Below the pieces are notes generated by a model that saw only the letters and a program-made list of their open reading frames with translations, was not told where the DNA came from and did no database searches. This document shows, piece after piece, positions 32,871 to 41,120 of a DNA stretch of 64,000 bases. Within the stretch, counting starts at the first letter, position 1, and each line of letters opens with the position of its first letter. A program made the translations under genes and the position numbers. The stretch lies in the NCBI GenBank assembly GCA_943370285.1, contig CALRQJ020000017.1, positions 21,945-85,944 of the forward strand. Reading direction: 5' to 3'. The stretch comes from CALRQJ02 sp943370285 (GTDB lineage: Bacteria; Bacteroidota; Bacteroidia; Chitinophagales; Chitinophagaceae).

Positions 32871-32905
32871 AACCGCTGTTTTGAAAGAAGACAGCGGTTT
32901 TTTTA
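32871..32905 (+). terminator. Terminator right of attR1
   Basis: AACCGCTGT and ACAGCGGTT arms, then seven T residues. A smaller TGTTATTTT/AAAATAACA hairpin (32851-32870) lies between it and the core. Before the large island arrived it would have terminated tRNA-Leu. Confidence 0.75.
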
Positions 32906-32955
32906 TTTAAATTACACAGGACAATTATTCGATTGCAGTCTCCTATATTTTCTGT

Positions 32956-34083
32956 TTATCTGAATAGTTTTAAATATTGCTCAAAAGCAAACACTCTGTT
33001 GCGTTTGAATCCCGTTAATTCTACTAATATTCCAAGTTGTACAAAGTCATTCAGTAACCTTGAAATGGTAGGCACACTTGCATTAATAGCATCGGCTATG
33101 CTTTGCATATCAGTAATGGGTTGACTATATAAATACTGTAACACATTTTTTGCCAGCAGTTGTTTTTTTCCTAACGATATAATCTTAGTTTCTGTGGAAG
33201 CCCTCAAAGCAATTATTTCTTTAAAGGTTTGAATAGAATTTTCGGCAGTTACACGAATGCCTTCTAAGAAAAACTTAAGCCATTGTACCAAGTCATTTTT
33301 TGTTCTTACTAAGGTTAAGTTATCGTAATAATGTTCTTTGTTTTTCTCAAAAAAATCTGATAGGTAAAGTGTTGGTTTTACCAACAAGCCTGAATCAACC
33401 AAGTAAAGGGTAATTAAAAGTCTGCCTATTCTGCCATTGCCATCTAAAAATGGATGTGTTGTTTCAAACTGATAATGTAAAATGGCTATCTTAAGTAAAT
33501 GTGGCAGATTGCTATTAGTATTATGAATGAATTGTTCTAAATCTGACATGTATTCCAAAACTCCATCTTGATGGGGAGGTATAAATTTTGCGTCTGCCAA
33601 ACTGCTTCCTCCAATCCAGTTTTGACTAACACGAAATTCACCAGGTTGCTTATGTTTTCCTCTTACGCCTTTCAGTAGTGTTTTATGTGTTTTCTTCAAA
33701 AGTCGGTTGCTTAATGGTAATGTCTTCAAATCTTCAATTGCTGTATTCATGGCTTGTACATAGTTTTGTACTTCTAGCCAGTCATCTTTTTTTTCAGGGT
33801 TAATGTATTCCTCTTTTTGAACGGCTTCATCAATATTGGTTTGAGTGCCTTCGATCCGGCTACTTTTTGTACCTTCTTTTAAGACATGCATTTTTATAAA
33901 AAAATCTACATCTGGTATCAGTTGACTAAATGCATTCAATTCTCCCAATTTTTGATCGGCCAGGCTCAACAATAAAGTGACAGCATCATTATCTAAATGC
34001 CATTGTGTATTAATAAGGGTAGGCTCAAAACTTTTGTATTCAAGCCTTTGTACCAATTTACCTGACTTAAAAGTACTTATGTT
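32956..34083 (-). CDS. Fic-domain AMP-transferase with autoinhibitory motif and winged helix
   Basis: 375 residues from the ATG at 34083 (a TTG at 34113 is possible). An N-terminal inhibitory helix carries SSRIEG (Ser74-Gly79, inhibitory Glu78), typical of class II Fic proteins. The Fic motif HPFLDGNGRIGR starts at His210. A C-terminal winged helix (about 300-365: PITDMQSIADAINASVPTIS) could bind DNA. Such enzymes AMPylate protein hydroxyl groups. It is the only gene between attR1 and attR2, so it is the cargo of a separate insertion. Target unknown. Confidence 0.9.
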   Translation of the reverse strand, partial: NISTFKSGKLVQRLEYKSFEPTLINTQWHLDNDAVTLLLSLADQKLGELNAFSQLIPDVDFFIKMHVLKEGTKSSRIEGTQTNIDEAVQKEEYINPEKKDDWLEVQNYVQAMNTAIEDLKTLPLSNRLLKKTHKTLLKGVRGKHKQPGEFRVSQNWIGGSSLADAKFIPPHQDGVLEYMSDLEQFIHNTNSNLPHLLKIAILHYQFETTHPFLDGNGRIGRLLITLYLVDSGLLVKPTLYLSDFFEKNKEHYYDNLTLVRTKNDLVQWLKFFLEGIRVTAENSIQTFKEIIALRASTETKIISLGKKQLLAKNVLQYLYSQPITDMQSIADAINASVPTISRLLNDFVQLGILVELTGFKRNRVFAFEQYLKLFR

Positions 34084-34163
34084 CATAGGTTCTAATTTTG
34101 GCAGCAAGTGCAAATATAGATACTTATATTTTCACTTAATCCATTTTATGAAAGTATAAAATT

Positions 34164-34256
34164 TTATGTTTTCAGTTGTTCAATTTTACAGTCCAACTCT
34201 AAAATATCCATCAAATCTTGAATTATTTCTTTCGAACTATTGCTTGCAAAGGGCAC
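34164..34256 (-). pseudogene. Second orphaned recombinase tail with attR2 core
   Basis: Thirty codons plus stop: VPFASNSSKEIIQ, DLMDILELDC, KIEQLKT, homologous over its length to 32757-32849 and ending at the same core bases (GGGCAC, 34251-34256). Five synonymous third-position changes separate the copies. It marks the right end of an older or separate island at the same tRNA site. Confidence 0.7.
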
Positions 34257-34260
34257 AAAA

Positions 34261-34291
34261 CCTCGAAGTGAGCAACTTCGAGGTTTTTTTA
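34261..34291 (+). terminator. Terminator right of attR2
   Basis: CCTCGAAGT and ACTTCGAGG arms with T7, starting 5 bases after the core. Probably the original chromosomal terminator of tRNA-Leu(TAA). Confidence 0.75.
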
Positions 34292-34399
34292 TTTTAATAC
34301 TTTTTTATTTTGAATATGTCTTTTCTACATCCTCGTTTTATAACTTTTGATTAGTCTAATGATAGCTTTTCGTGTCAGGATATATTAAAGTACTCAACT

Positions 34400-34879
34400 T
34401 CACTTTATTTCTATACTCCCTTTCCAAATCGTATCACGGGCAGATTGTGGTTTATCTGTCAATGGGTCGGTGCCACCTTCCATTACCAATACAATGTATT
34501 GACCTTGCTTTAAATTTGTAACGACTGCCTCCACGGTAGATTTACATTCACACTTACAACCCATACCAAACCATTTTTCTTCTACAACAATAGTATTGCC
34601 TTGCAATGTCCCCTCTACTGTTACTTTACGACAACACAAATGCTTCATAGTTCGCCGATACATCAACGTATCACCACTAATGGTAAAAGGATTGCTGTTA
34701 GCAGGAGTGATATCATCAAATATCGTTTCTACTGATTTTGTAGCTGCTGATGCCGCACATCCCTTTACTTTAGCCGCAATTGATAATGTATCATTTATGC
34801 TAGTTTGCGGTGTTTGATGACAAGAGCCGATTACAACAATAAACAGCAATACAATGGGAGTAAGAAAGGACAGTTTCAT
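34400..34879 (-). CDS. Lipoprotein of unknown function, Cys-rich
   Basis: 159 residues. Lipobox in FIVVIGSC; the mature part has paired cysteines (HLCCRK, GMGCKCECKS) that could bind metal or form disulfides. Beta-rich sequence. Its start is 4 bases after the stop of the upstream gene at 34884, so the two form an operon. Not recognised. Confidence 0.7.
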   Translation of the reverse strand: MKLSFLTPIVLLFIVVIGSCHQTPQTSINDTLSIAAKVKGCAASAATKSVETIFDDITPANSNPFTISGDTLMYRRTMKHLCCRKVTVEGTLQGNTIVVEEKWFGMGCKCECKSTVEAVVTNLKQGQYIVLVMEGGTDPLTDKPQSARDTIWKGSIEIK

Positions 34880-34883
34880 AATA

Positions 34884-36380
34884 TTAATTATTAGATAAAA
34901 GTGCTGAAGGATTAAACGTTAGCGACAGGAAATACCCAATTCGATTTACTGAACGGAAATTACTATCCTGCAATTCAGTAAACGGCACCACATCGCCCAA
35001 ACTGTAACCGGTGAGTTTTTCTACCTGAGCTCCGCAAACACCGGCTGTTATTGCAACAGGATCGTTCTTACCAAAAAATGTACTCAGCCCCAACATGAGA
35101 TGCACTTGACGATTATCGCCACTCATGGGTAAGCCTGCACCAAAACTTCCGCCCCAACGAAATCCACGGTCTTTTGGAGCATAAAAATGAATGTACGTTA
35201 CAAAAACAGGCACATATTCATCGTTAGTTTCACGGTCAATTTTTCCGGTACTATTTACAAAGTATTTCCACCGATAATCTGCAAAACGGGTAAAGCTTAC
35301 ACCGAATGTATTTCTAAACCGCATTGGCTCTTTTTTATACACCGGAATTCGTCGTAAAATTGGTGTATCTGTCACTTGCATATCAAGCATTCGAGCTGTA
35401 AGTGTATCAGTTTGTGGTGTAAGTATTAATTCTACACTTGTAGTTCCGGAATTGAGTATTAGTGGCACTTGCTGTATATAACGATCGTTAATAATTTGTC
35501 GGTACAATTCAGCAATCCGCGGCATTAGATTAGTATTTTCAGTAGCAACAGCTACTTGTTTTACTTGCTCCGCTTGTTTACCTGCTTGTTTAACTAATGT
35601 ATCAGCAGCAGTAAACGGCATATTATAAGTACGGTAATCGCCATAAGCCTGAAACAACAAGTTGTATTGTTGTTCTACGATTGCTTTTAAGGATTGAATA
35701 TCTCGTTGCTGTTGCATCACAAAAGCAGCGGGATTATCTGCCACATCGGGCACTACTGCACGGGTTTTTGATATCGTTTGTTTTTTGATTTCAGTTGCGG
35801 GTAGTTGAAGGGAATAGCGTAAGCCTGTCAATTCTTTCCACAACAAATTGCAATTTTCCTCAAATAATATCCCCTGCTGCCAAGACTCGTAAGCTTTATT
35901 GAATCCCGAGTAGTAAAGCCCTACTTTTTGTAAAGCCAATTTGGCTCGCAATAGTTTTTCTTGTGCATCATCTTCAAGCCCTCCGCTTTTATTGGGGCTT
36001 TTATTGGTGCCTGCATTCATCAATAAGTTGAAGAGCTGATTGGGAGATGCAGCAGTGGTATCATACTGCTTCATTCCTTTAAAGAAATCTCCACCACCAC
36101 CCAACGATCCAAAAAATGGCAAGACCAATGATTCTTGCTGTCGTGGTTCGTTCACCAACCGTACCGTACGGCGATAACTGTTGGCTAAATTCACCAAACG
36201 AAGCTGCACATCTTTACCCCTCGACATGTCTACATAAGAAGTACGAACAGTATCTCCCGGACGTTTCACTTTTAAGTACTCTATCGCATCTGTAGATACG
36301 TCGTATTGGATAACATAAGTTTGGGCAGAAAGCGAACCAAACAATGCTAGGAAGCTGTAGAGAAAAAGTTGAGTTTTCAT
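34884..36380 (-). CDS. Secreted protein of unknown function with possible outer-membrane barrel
   Basis: 498 residues from the ATG at 36380, which begins a signal peptide (MKTQLFLYSFLALFGSLSAQ); the longer frame would add a non-signal extension. The middle is helical, the C-terminal third beta-rich with FGVSFTRFADYRWKYF, GGSFGAGLPM and a terminal GYFLSLTFNPSALL, suggesting a small barrel. Family not recognised. Confidence 0.65.
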   Translation of the reverse strand: MKTQLFLYSFLALFGSLSAQTYVIQYDVSTDAIEYLKVKRPGDTVRTSYVDMSRGKDVQLRLVNLANSYRRTVRLVNEPRQQESLVLPFFGSLGGGGDFFKGMKQYDTTAASPNQLFNLLMNAGTNKSPNKSGGLEDDAQEKLLRAKLALQKVGLYYSGFNKAYESWQQGILFEENCNLLWKELTGLRYSLQLPATEIKKQTISKTRAVVPDVADNPAAFVMQQQRDIQSLKAIVEQQYNLLFQAYGDYRTYNMPFTAADTLVKQAGKQAEQVKQVAVATENTNLMPRIAELYRQIINDRYIQQVPLILNSGTTSVELILTPQTDTLTARMLDMQVTDTPILRRIPVYKKEPMRFRNTFGVSFTRFADYRWKYFVNSTGKIDRETNDEYVPVFVTYIHFYAPKDRGFRWGGSFGAGLPMSGDNRQVHLMLGLSTFFGKNDPVAITAGVCGAQVEKLTGYSLGDVVPFTELQDSNFRSVNRIGYFLSLTFNPSALLSNN

Positions 36381-36568
36381 ATGTCGCTCTTTTTCTGCAC
36401 ATGAAGGTATTGACAATGCTAAGCTGAAATAATGAGTTTTGTCATGATTTGCATGCGATTAAGGATTTAATTTAACATGTTCAAAATGGCTGAATAATTT
36501 ACAAAAAATGTCTTCAAAACAATGATGCCACACCACTAGGCCTATAGTTCAAATTAAAACTTATCATT

Positions 36569-36943
36569 ATGAACCGTCTACTTTTTTTAGTATTAGTATT
36601 CGTTGGCTGTAATAATCCAACTACTCAAGTAACATCCTATACAAACGATACTTTAAAACAATCCCAAACAAATACCAAAGTAGGAGAACAACTCTTAGGA
36701 CTTAGATTAGTTGTTGATAGTCAAATGTTGGTTATAACCGTTGTTAGTAATGGTTGTACAACAAAAAATGATTTTCGTTTTACCATGCAACATGGAACAC
36801 TGTTAATTGAAAGAACAAGAAGAGATGATTGTAAACGTATGCCCTTTGCTACTGAGCTGTCATTCAGTTTTGCTGAAGCCGGAATTGAATCAACAAAAGC
36901 ATTTAGGATTAGCAACTCGTTTGCAGTTAATTTTTTACTTTAA
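36569..36943 (+). CDS. Small lipoprotein, unknown
   Basis: 124 residues. The signal ends in a lipobox (LFLVLVFVGC). The rest is a compact beta-rich domain with two cysteines (NGCTTKND, DDCKRM) that may pair. Same strand as the next gene, 10 bases upstream of it, so probably co-transcribed. Function unknown. Confidence 0.65.
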   Translation: MNRLLFLVLVFVGCNNPTTQVTSYTNDTLKQSQTNTKVGEQLLGLRLVVDSQMLVITVVSNGCTTKNDFRFTMQHGTLLIERTRRDDCKRMPFATELSFSFAEAGIESTKAFRISNSFAVNFLL

Positions 36944-36953
36944 AAAATATGAC

Positions 36954-37334
36954 ATGAAAGGGAAAGCTTATATAAAACCATCCAAACCTTCGCTGATTGC
37001 GGGGTTGATTGTTATTGTACTGATGATGGGTTTTGGAATATTTTTTATGACTTTAATTGCCGGAGAAAGTGAATCGGGTGTTGGTATGGTTTTTTTGAGT
37101 GTGTGGCTACTTGTTTGTTTGGTGATTGCAGGATCTATGCTGTACAACTATTTTAAAAATGATGATGACGCAGTTATTGGCAGTGAAATTACTTTTACCA
37201 ACGATGAAAAAGCTGAAGCTACAAATGATATTGAAAACAAGCTGAGACAGTTGGAACGGCTGCAAAAAGAAAAATTGATCACGGAAGAAGAATATCAATC
37301 TAAACGAAAAGCAATTATGGAAAGTGAATGGTGA
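36954..37334 (+). CDS. Membrane protein with C-terminal SHOCT domain
   Basis: 126 residues from the ATG at 36954; the longer frame runs antisense to nothing and overlaps the previous gene, so it is rejected. Two transmembrane helices (about 14-35 and 48-64) are followed by a SHOCT motif at the C-terminus (NKLRQLERLQKEKLITEEEY). SHOCT is a short oligomerisation domain. Role unknown. Confidence 0.75.
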   Translation: MKGKAYIKPSKPSLIAGLIVIVLMMGFGIFFMTLIAGESESGVGMVFLSVWLLVCLVIAGSMLYNYFKNDDDAVIGSEITFTNDEKAEATNDIENKLRQLERLQKEKLITEEEYQSKRKAIMESEW

Positions 37335-37567
37335 TGTTGATTTTTTGTAATTGGCAATTTGCTAAATATTGCCAACTCACCATTCACTATTGACCATTCA
37401 CTTTTCAGACTTACTATTGACTATTAACAACCCCTTAATCCCTAATTTTCCTCTATTCATCCCATTTTACGGCCTCTTTTAATAGAGAAGCAACTTTTTT
37501 AATCAAATTTTCATCTTTTGGGTATTAGAACACTCAATTTTCTAAACATGTAAAGATTTCAGTTATT
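37335..37567. other. Intergenic, A/T-rich, no gene seen
   Basis: Holds a run of similar phrases (CATTCACTATTGACCATTCA, ACTATTGACTATT) at about 37380-37425 but no clear hairpin, promoter or frame. Confidence 0.5.
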
Positions 37568-37852
37568 ATGGGAACCTTATTTGACTTAATTATCGACAAT
37601 TTTATGCTTATCAGCATCTTTGGTGCTTTGCTGGTATTGTTTAAAATTTTCCTAGTTGGGAGAAACAAAGGCTTCGATCCGGCTGATATCATCATCAGCT
37701 TCTTTCGCTTCTACAATCGGTACGACATGGAAATGACTACCAAAGAGTACAAAAGACGTTACATGTTAATCAACAACAACCTCAATTATGTGATTTACGT
37801 TTGGGCGGTTATTTTCTTAACCGTTGTATTTGTAAATAGAATGGTGGGATAA
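37568..37852 (+). CDS. Small membrane protein, unknown
   Basis: 94 residues with two hydrophobic segments, at about 8-26 (NFMLISIFGALLVLFKIFL) and 75-92 (YVIYVWAVIFLTVVFV), joined by a basic cytoplasmic loop. Its stop touches the convergent SpmA/B gene. No family recognised. Confidence 0.65.
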   Translation: MGTLFDLIIDNFMLISIFGALLVLFKIFLVGRNKGFDPADIIISFFRFYNRYDMEMTTKEYKRRYMLINNNLNYVIYVWAVIFLTVVFVNRMVG

Positions 37853-39100
37853 TCACCTAAAGAACATATACGCAATTACAATCGCTGCTATCATACCAAC
37901 AAAATCAGCAATTAAACCACAGGCAAGGGCATACCTTGTCTTTTTGATGTTTACACTACCAAAATAAACAGCCAATACATAAAAAGTGGTTTCCGTTGAG
38001 CCCTGCATGATGGAAGCTAACTTACCCTGAAAGCTATTGACACCGTAAGTAGTCATCACATCAACCATTAATCCCCTGGCTCCACCTCCACTTAAAGTCT
38101 TCATAAAAGCAACAGGCAAAGCCGGTACAAAATCTGTATTCATGCCTATAGCTGCAACTAAAGCTCCAATACCATTAATTAAATAATCCATACAGCCGGT
38201 TACTCTAAATGCACTGATAGCCACCAAAATGGCAATGAGGTAAGGTATTATGGTGATGGCTACGCCAAAGCCTTCTTTTGCCCCTTCTATAAAGGTTTCG
38301 TACACATTAATTTTCCGAATAAACCCTAATACCAAAAAAGAAATGATGATGGAAAATATCGTTAAACTGCCTACCAAGCCTATCATTTTAGCCATTTCAT
38401 CCGGCGGATAAGTCCGCAGCCACATATACAAACCACCCATTAGTGCACCAAAAATGCCCAAGAAAATCAATACCGGCAATCGGAATAAATTAATGCGTTG
38501 GTAAAGCGCTACAGCAATCATCCCCGATAAAAAAGAAATAAAAGTTCCAATTAAGGTAGGCAAGAAAATATCTGCGGGATTAAATCCAACCAATCCTTCT
38601 TTAATGGCCATACTCTGTCGAATAGCTATCACCGAAGTTGGAATAATGGTAAGTCCGGCCGTATTCAACACCAAAAACATAATCTGTGCATTGCTAGCCG
38701 TATCTTTTTCCGGATTAATGTCATGCAAATCCTTCATGGCTTGCAAACCCAATGGTGTTGCGGCATTATCTAAACCTAACATATTGGCTGAAAAATTCAT
38801 CATAATGCTGCCGTTAGCAGCATGCCCATTAGGAATAGAAGGAAACAGCGTTTTAAAGAAGGGCCGAACACCTCGGGCAAAAATGCCAATCATGCCTGCT
38901 TTTTCTCCAATTTTCATAATACCCAACCACAAAGTCATCATACCTACTAATCCAATAGAAATATCGAACCCCGTTTTGGCACTATCGAACATGCCGGATA
39001 CCAGCTTAGAGAAAATTTCGGTATCTCCCATGACCAGCTTGAAACAAGCCACAATAAAAGCGATTACGAAAAAAAACAGCCATACATAGTTGAGTGCCAT
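37853..39100 (-). CDS. SpmA/SpmB fusion, nucleoside-recognition (GATE-type) membrane protein
   Basis: 415 residues, about ten transmembrane helices. Two Gate-type halves are visible: the first with SANMLGLDNAATPLGLQAM and NTAGLTIIPTSVIAIR, the second with SGGGARGLMVDVM and MQGSTETTFYVLAVYFGS. In spore formers these are the two separate proteins SpmA and SpmB; Bacteroidota carry them fused. Function in non-sporulating cells is not established; transport is inferred from the fold. Confidence 0.85.
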   Translation of the reverse strand: MALNYVWLFFFVIAFIVACFKLVMGDTEIFSKLVSGMFDSAKTGFDISIGLVGMMTLWLGIMKIGEKAGMIGIFARGVRPFFKTLFPSIPNGHAANGSIMMNFSANMLGLDNAATPLGLQAMKDLHDINPEKDTASNAQIMFLVLNTAGLTIIPTSVIAIRQSMAIKEGLVGFNPADIFLPTLIGTFISFLSGMIAVALYQRINLFRLPVLIFLGIFGALMGGLYMWLRTYPPDEMAKMIGLVGSLTIFSIIISFLVLGFIRKINVYETFIEGAKEGFGVAITIIPYLIAILVAISAFRVTGCMDYLINGIGALVAAIGMNTDFVPALPVAFMKTLSGGGARGLMVDVMTTYGVNSFQGKLASIMQGSTETTFYVLAVYFGSVNIKKTRYALACGLIADFVGMIAAIVIAYMFFR

Positions 39101-39280
39101 AGCAGTAGATTATAAGGGTTGATGACCGAAAATATCAATTTTATACCACATCGGCACCAGCATAAAATTCATCTTCGGCTATTGGCTGCGTAATACTACT
39201 TTTGCAGCCCAAATACAGCAAATAGCTTCGTAAGATTCAAAGCTGATAAGCTGTACTTTGAAACTTAATATTTTCAACTC

Positions 39281-40381
39281 ATGGCTTTACAAGCAGGCAT
39301 CGTAGGACTACCCAATGTAGGAAAATCAACTTTATTCAATGCGCTGAGCAGTGCCAAAGCACAAGCAGCTAATTTTCCGTTTTGTACCATCGAACCCAAT
39401 GTGGGTGTGATAACCGTACCCGACGAAAGATTGATTGCCCTCGAAAAAATTGTAGTGCCGCAACGAGTTGTGCCTACCACCGTTGAAATTGTAGACATTG
39501 CCGGTTTGGTGAAAGGTGCCAGCAAAGGCGAAGGATTGGGCAACCAGTTTTTGGGTAATATTAGAAATACCGATGCTATCATCCACGTATTGCGTTGTTT
39601 TGATGATGATAATGTGATTCATGTTGATGGAAAAATTAATCCGGTTAGCGATAAAGAAATTATTGACACCGAATTGCAATTGAAAGATTTGGATAGTATT
39701 GAGAAAAAAATTGCTCGTATTGAAAAGCAAGCCAAAAACGGCGATAAAGATGCTAGCCGTGCTTTAGAATTAACACTACAATTGAAGACTTACATGGAGC
39801 AGGGTAAAAATGCCCGAGGCTTTGAAGTATCGAAAGAAGACAAAGAAAAATATTTGTACGATTTGTTTTTGCTTACCATGAAGCCGGTGATTTATGTGTG
39901 TAATGTAGATGAGAAAAGTGTGGTTTCGGGTAACCATCATACTGCTGCAGTAGCAGAAGCGGTTAAGCATGAAAATGCAGAAATTTTATTGGTGAGTGCT
40001 GCTATTGAAAGCGATATTGCGGTAATGGAAAGCTTTGAAGACCGTCAGATGTTTTTAGAAGACATGGGCCTGAGTGAAAGTGGCGTGGCTCGTTTAATTA
40101 AATCTACTTACAAGCTACTCAACCTGATTACTTACTTCACCGCAGGTGTACAAGAAGTAAGGGCTTGGACCATTACTAAAGGTATGTTAGCGCCACAAGC
40201 AGCAGGTGTTATACACACCGATTTTGAAAAAGGATTTATTAGAGCAGAAGTGATTAAATACGTTGACTACATTCACTATGGTTCTGAATCCGCCTGTAGA
40301 GATGCCGGTAAATTAGGTGTACAGGGCAAAGATTATTTGGTAGAAGATGGCGATATCATGCACTTTAGATTTAATGTGTAG
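39281..40381 (+). CDS. ychF: YchF, Obg-family redox-regulated ATPase
   Basis: 366 residues, full length. G1 GLPNVGKSTLF, G3 DIAGLVKGA, NxxE-type specificity region (VCNVDEK) instead of NKxD, matching its preference for ATP, then the TGS domain at the end (RAWTITKGMLAPQAAGVIH, EDGDIMHFRFNV). It binds ribosomes and has been linked to oxidative stress control. Upstream 39197-39204 holds a TACTTTTG promoter-like element. Confidence 0.95.
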   Translation: MALQAGIVGLPNVGKSTLFNALSSAKAQAANFPFCTIEPNVGVITVPDERLIALEKIVVPQRVVPTTVEIVDIAGLVKGASKGEGLGNQFLGNIRNTDAIIHVLRCFDDDNVIHVDGKINPVSDKEIIDTELQLKDLDSIEKKIARIEKQAKNGDKDASRALELTLQLKTYMEQGKNARGFEVSKEDKEKYLYDLFLLTMKPVIYVCNVDEKSVVSGNHHTAAVAEAVKHENAEILLVSAAIESDIAVMESFEDRQMFLEDMGLSESGVARLIKSTYKLLNLITYFTAGVQEVRAWTITKGMLAPQAAGVIHTDFEKGFIRAEVIKYVDYIHYGSESACRDAGKLGVQGKDYLVEDGDIMHFRFNV

Positions 40382-40391
40382 TTACTGCCAA

Positions 40392-41114
40392 TCACCTCGT
40401 TAATTGCGATAATATTATTCCCGTAGCAACTGCTGCATTCAACGATTCAGCATCGCCAATTCTTGGAATGGTTACGGGTTGCGTTACGAATAATTTGAGG
40501 TGTGGCCTTATACCTTTAGATTCGTTACCAATCATTAAAATACCATTTCTAACCGGTTTTTGTTGAAATAGACTATCCCCTTCTAGCAATGCACCATATA
40601 CGGGTAGTTTATTTTCATCTAAAAAAAACTCGAGGTTTTTGTACCACACTTTTACTCTACAAATACTACCCATGGTAGATTGTACCACTTTAATATTGTA
40701 CAAGTCTGCGGTATCAATACTGCAGACTATTTGTTTGATGCCAAACCAATCTGCGGTACGAATAATGGTTCCAAAATTGCCGGGGTCTTGAATTCCGTCA
40801 AGTACAAGTGTTAAACTTTCGGCAGCTACCGGCTCCTCATCTCTAGCCATTTGCTTGGCAACTACCACAACTTGGTTAGGCGTTTGAAGCTGACTGATGC
40901 GTTCTAATTCAGCTTTGGTAATCTGTTTTACAGCTATATCGGGCTGAAAAGGCGGTTGCCACTCCTCAGTTGCATAAATATTTACCAGTTCAAATTCACT
41001 ATCTAGCAATTCTGCGGCTAGCTTTGGGCCTTCGGCAATAAAAAGCCCTTCTTTGTCCCTAAATTTTTTCTGGTATAAAGTTTGGATATATTTGATTTCG
41101 TTTTTACTTACCAT
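40392..41114 (-). CDS. SpoU/TrmH-family RNA 2'-O-methyltransferase
   Basis: 240 residues. An N-terminal substrate-binding domain (KYIQTLYQKKFRDKEGLFIA) precedes the SPOUT domain with its three motifs: LDGIQDPGNFGTIIRTADWF, MIGNESKGI and PRIGDAESLNAAVATGIIL, the trefoil-knot SAM site. It methylates rRNA or tRNA ribose; the exact target cannot be told. Divergent from tamL with only 6 bases between start codons. Confidence 0.92.
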   Translation of the reverse strand: MVSKNEIKYIQTLYQKKFRDKEGLFIAEGPKLAAELLDSEFELVNIYATEEWQPPFQPDIAVKQITKAELERISQLQTPNQVVVVAKQMARDEEPVAAESLTLVLDGIQDPGNFGTIIRTADWFGIKQIVCSIDTADLYNIKVVQSTMGSICRVKVWYKNLEFFLDENKLPVYGALLEGDSLFQQKPVRNGILMIGNESKGIRPHLKLFVTQPVTIPRIGDAESLNAAVATGIILSQLTR

Positions 41115-41120
41115 AAACTT

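Noticed and set aside
37380..37425. Short tandem repeat (ACTATTGACCATT-like)
   Set aside because: Only a few imperfect phrases in A/T-rich intergenic DNA; no fixed period.
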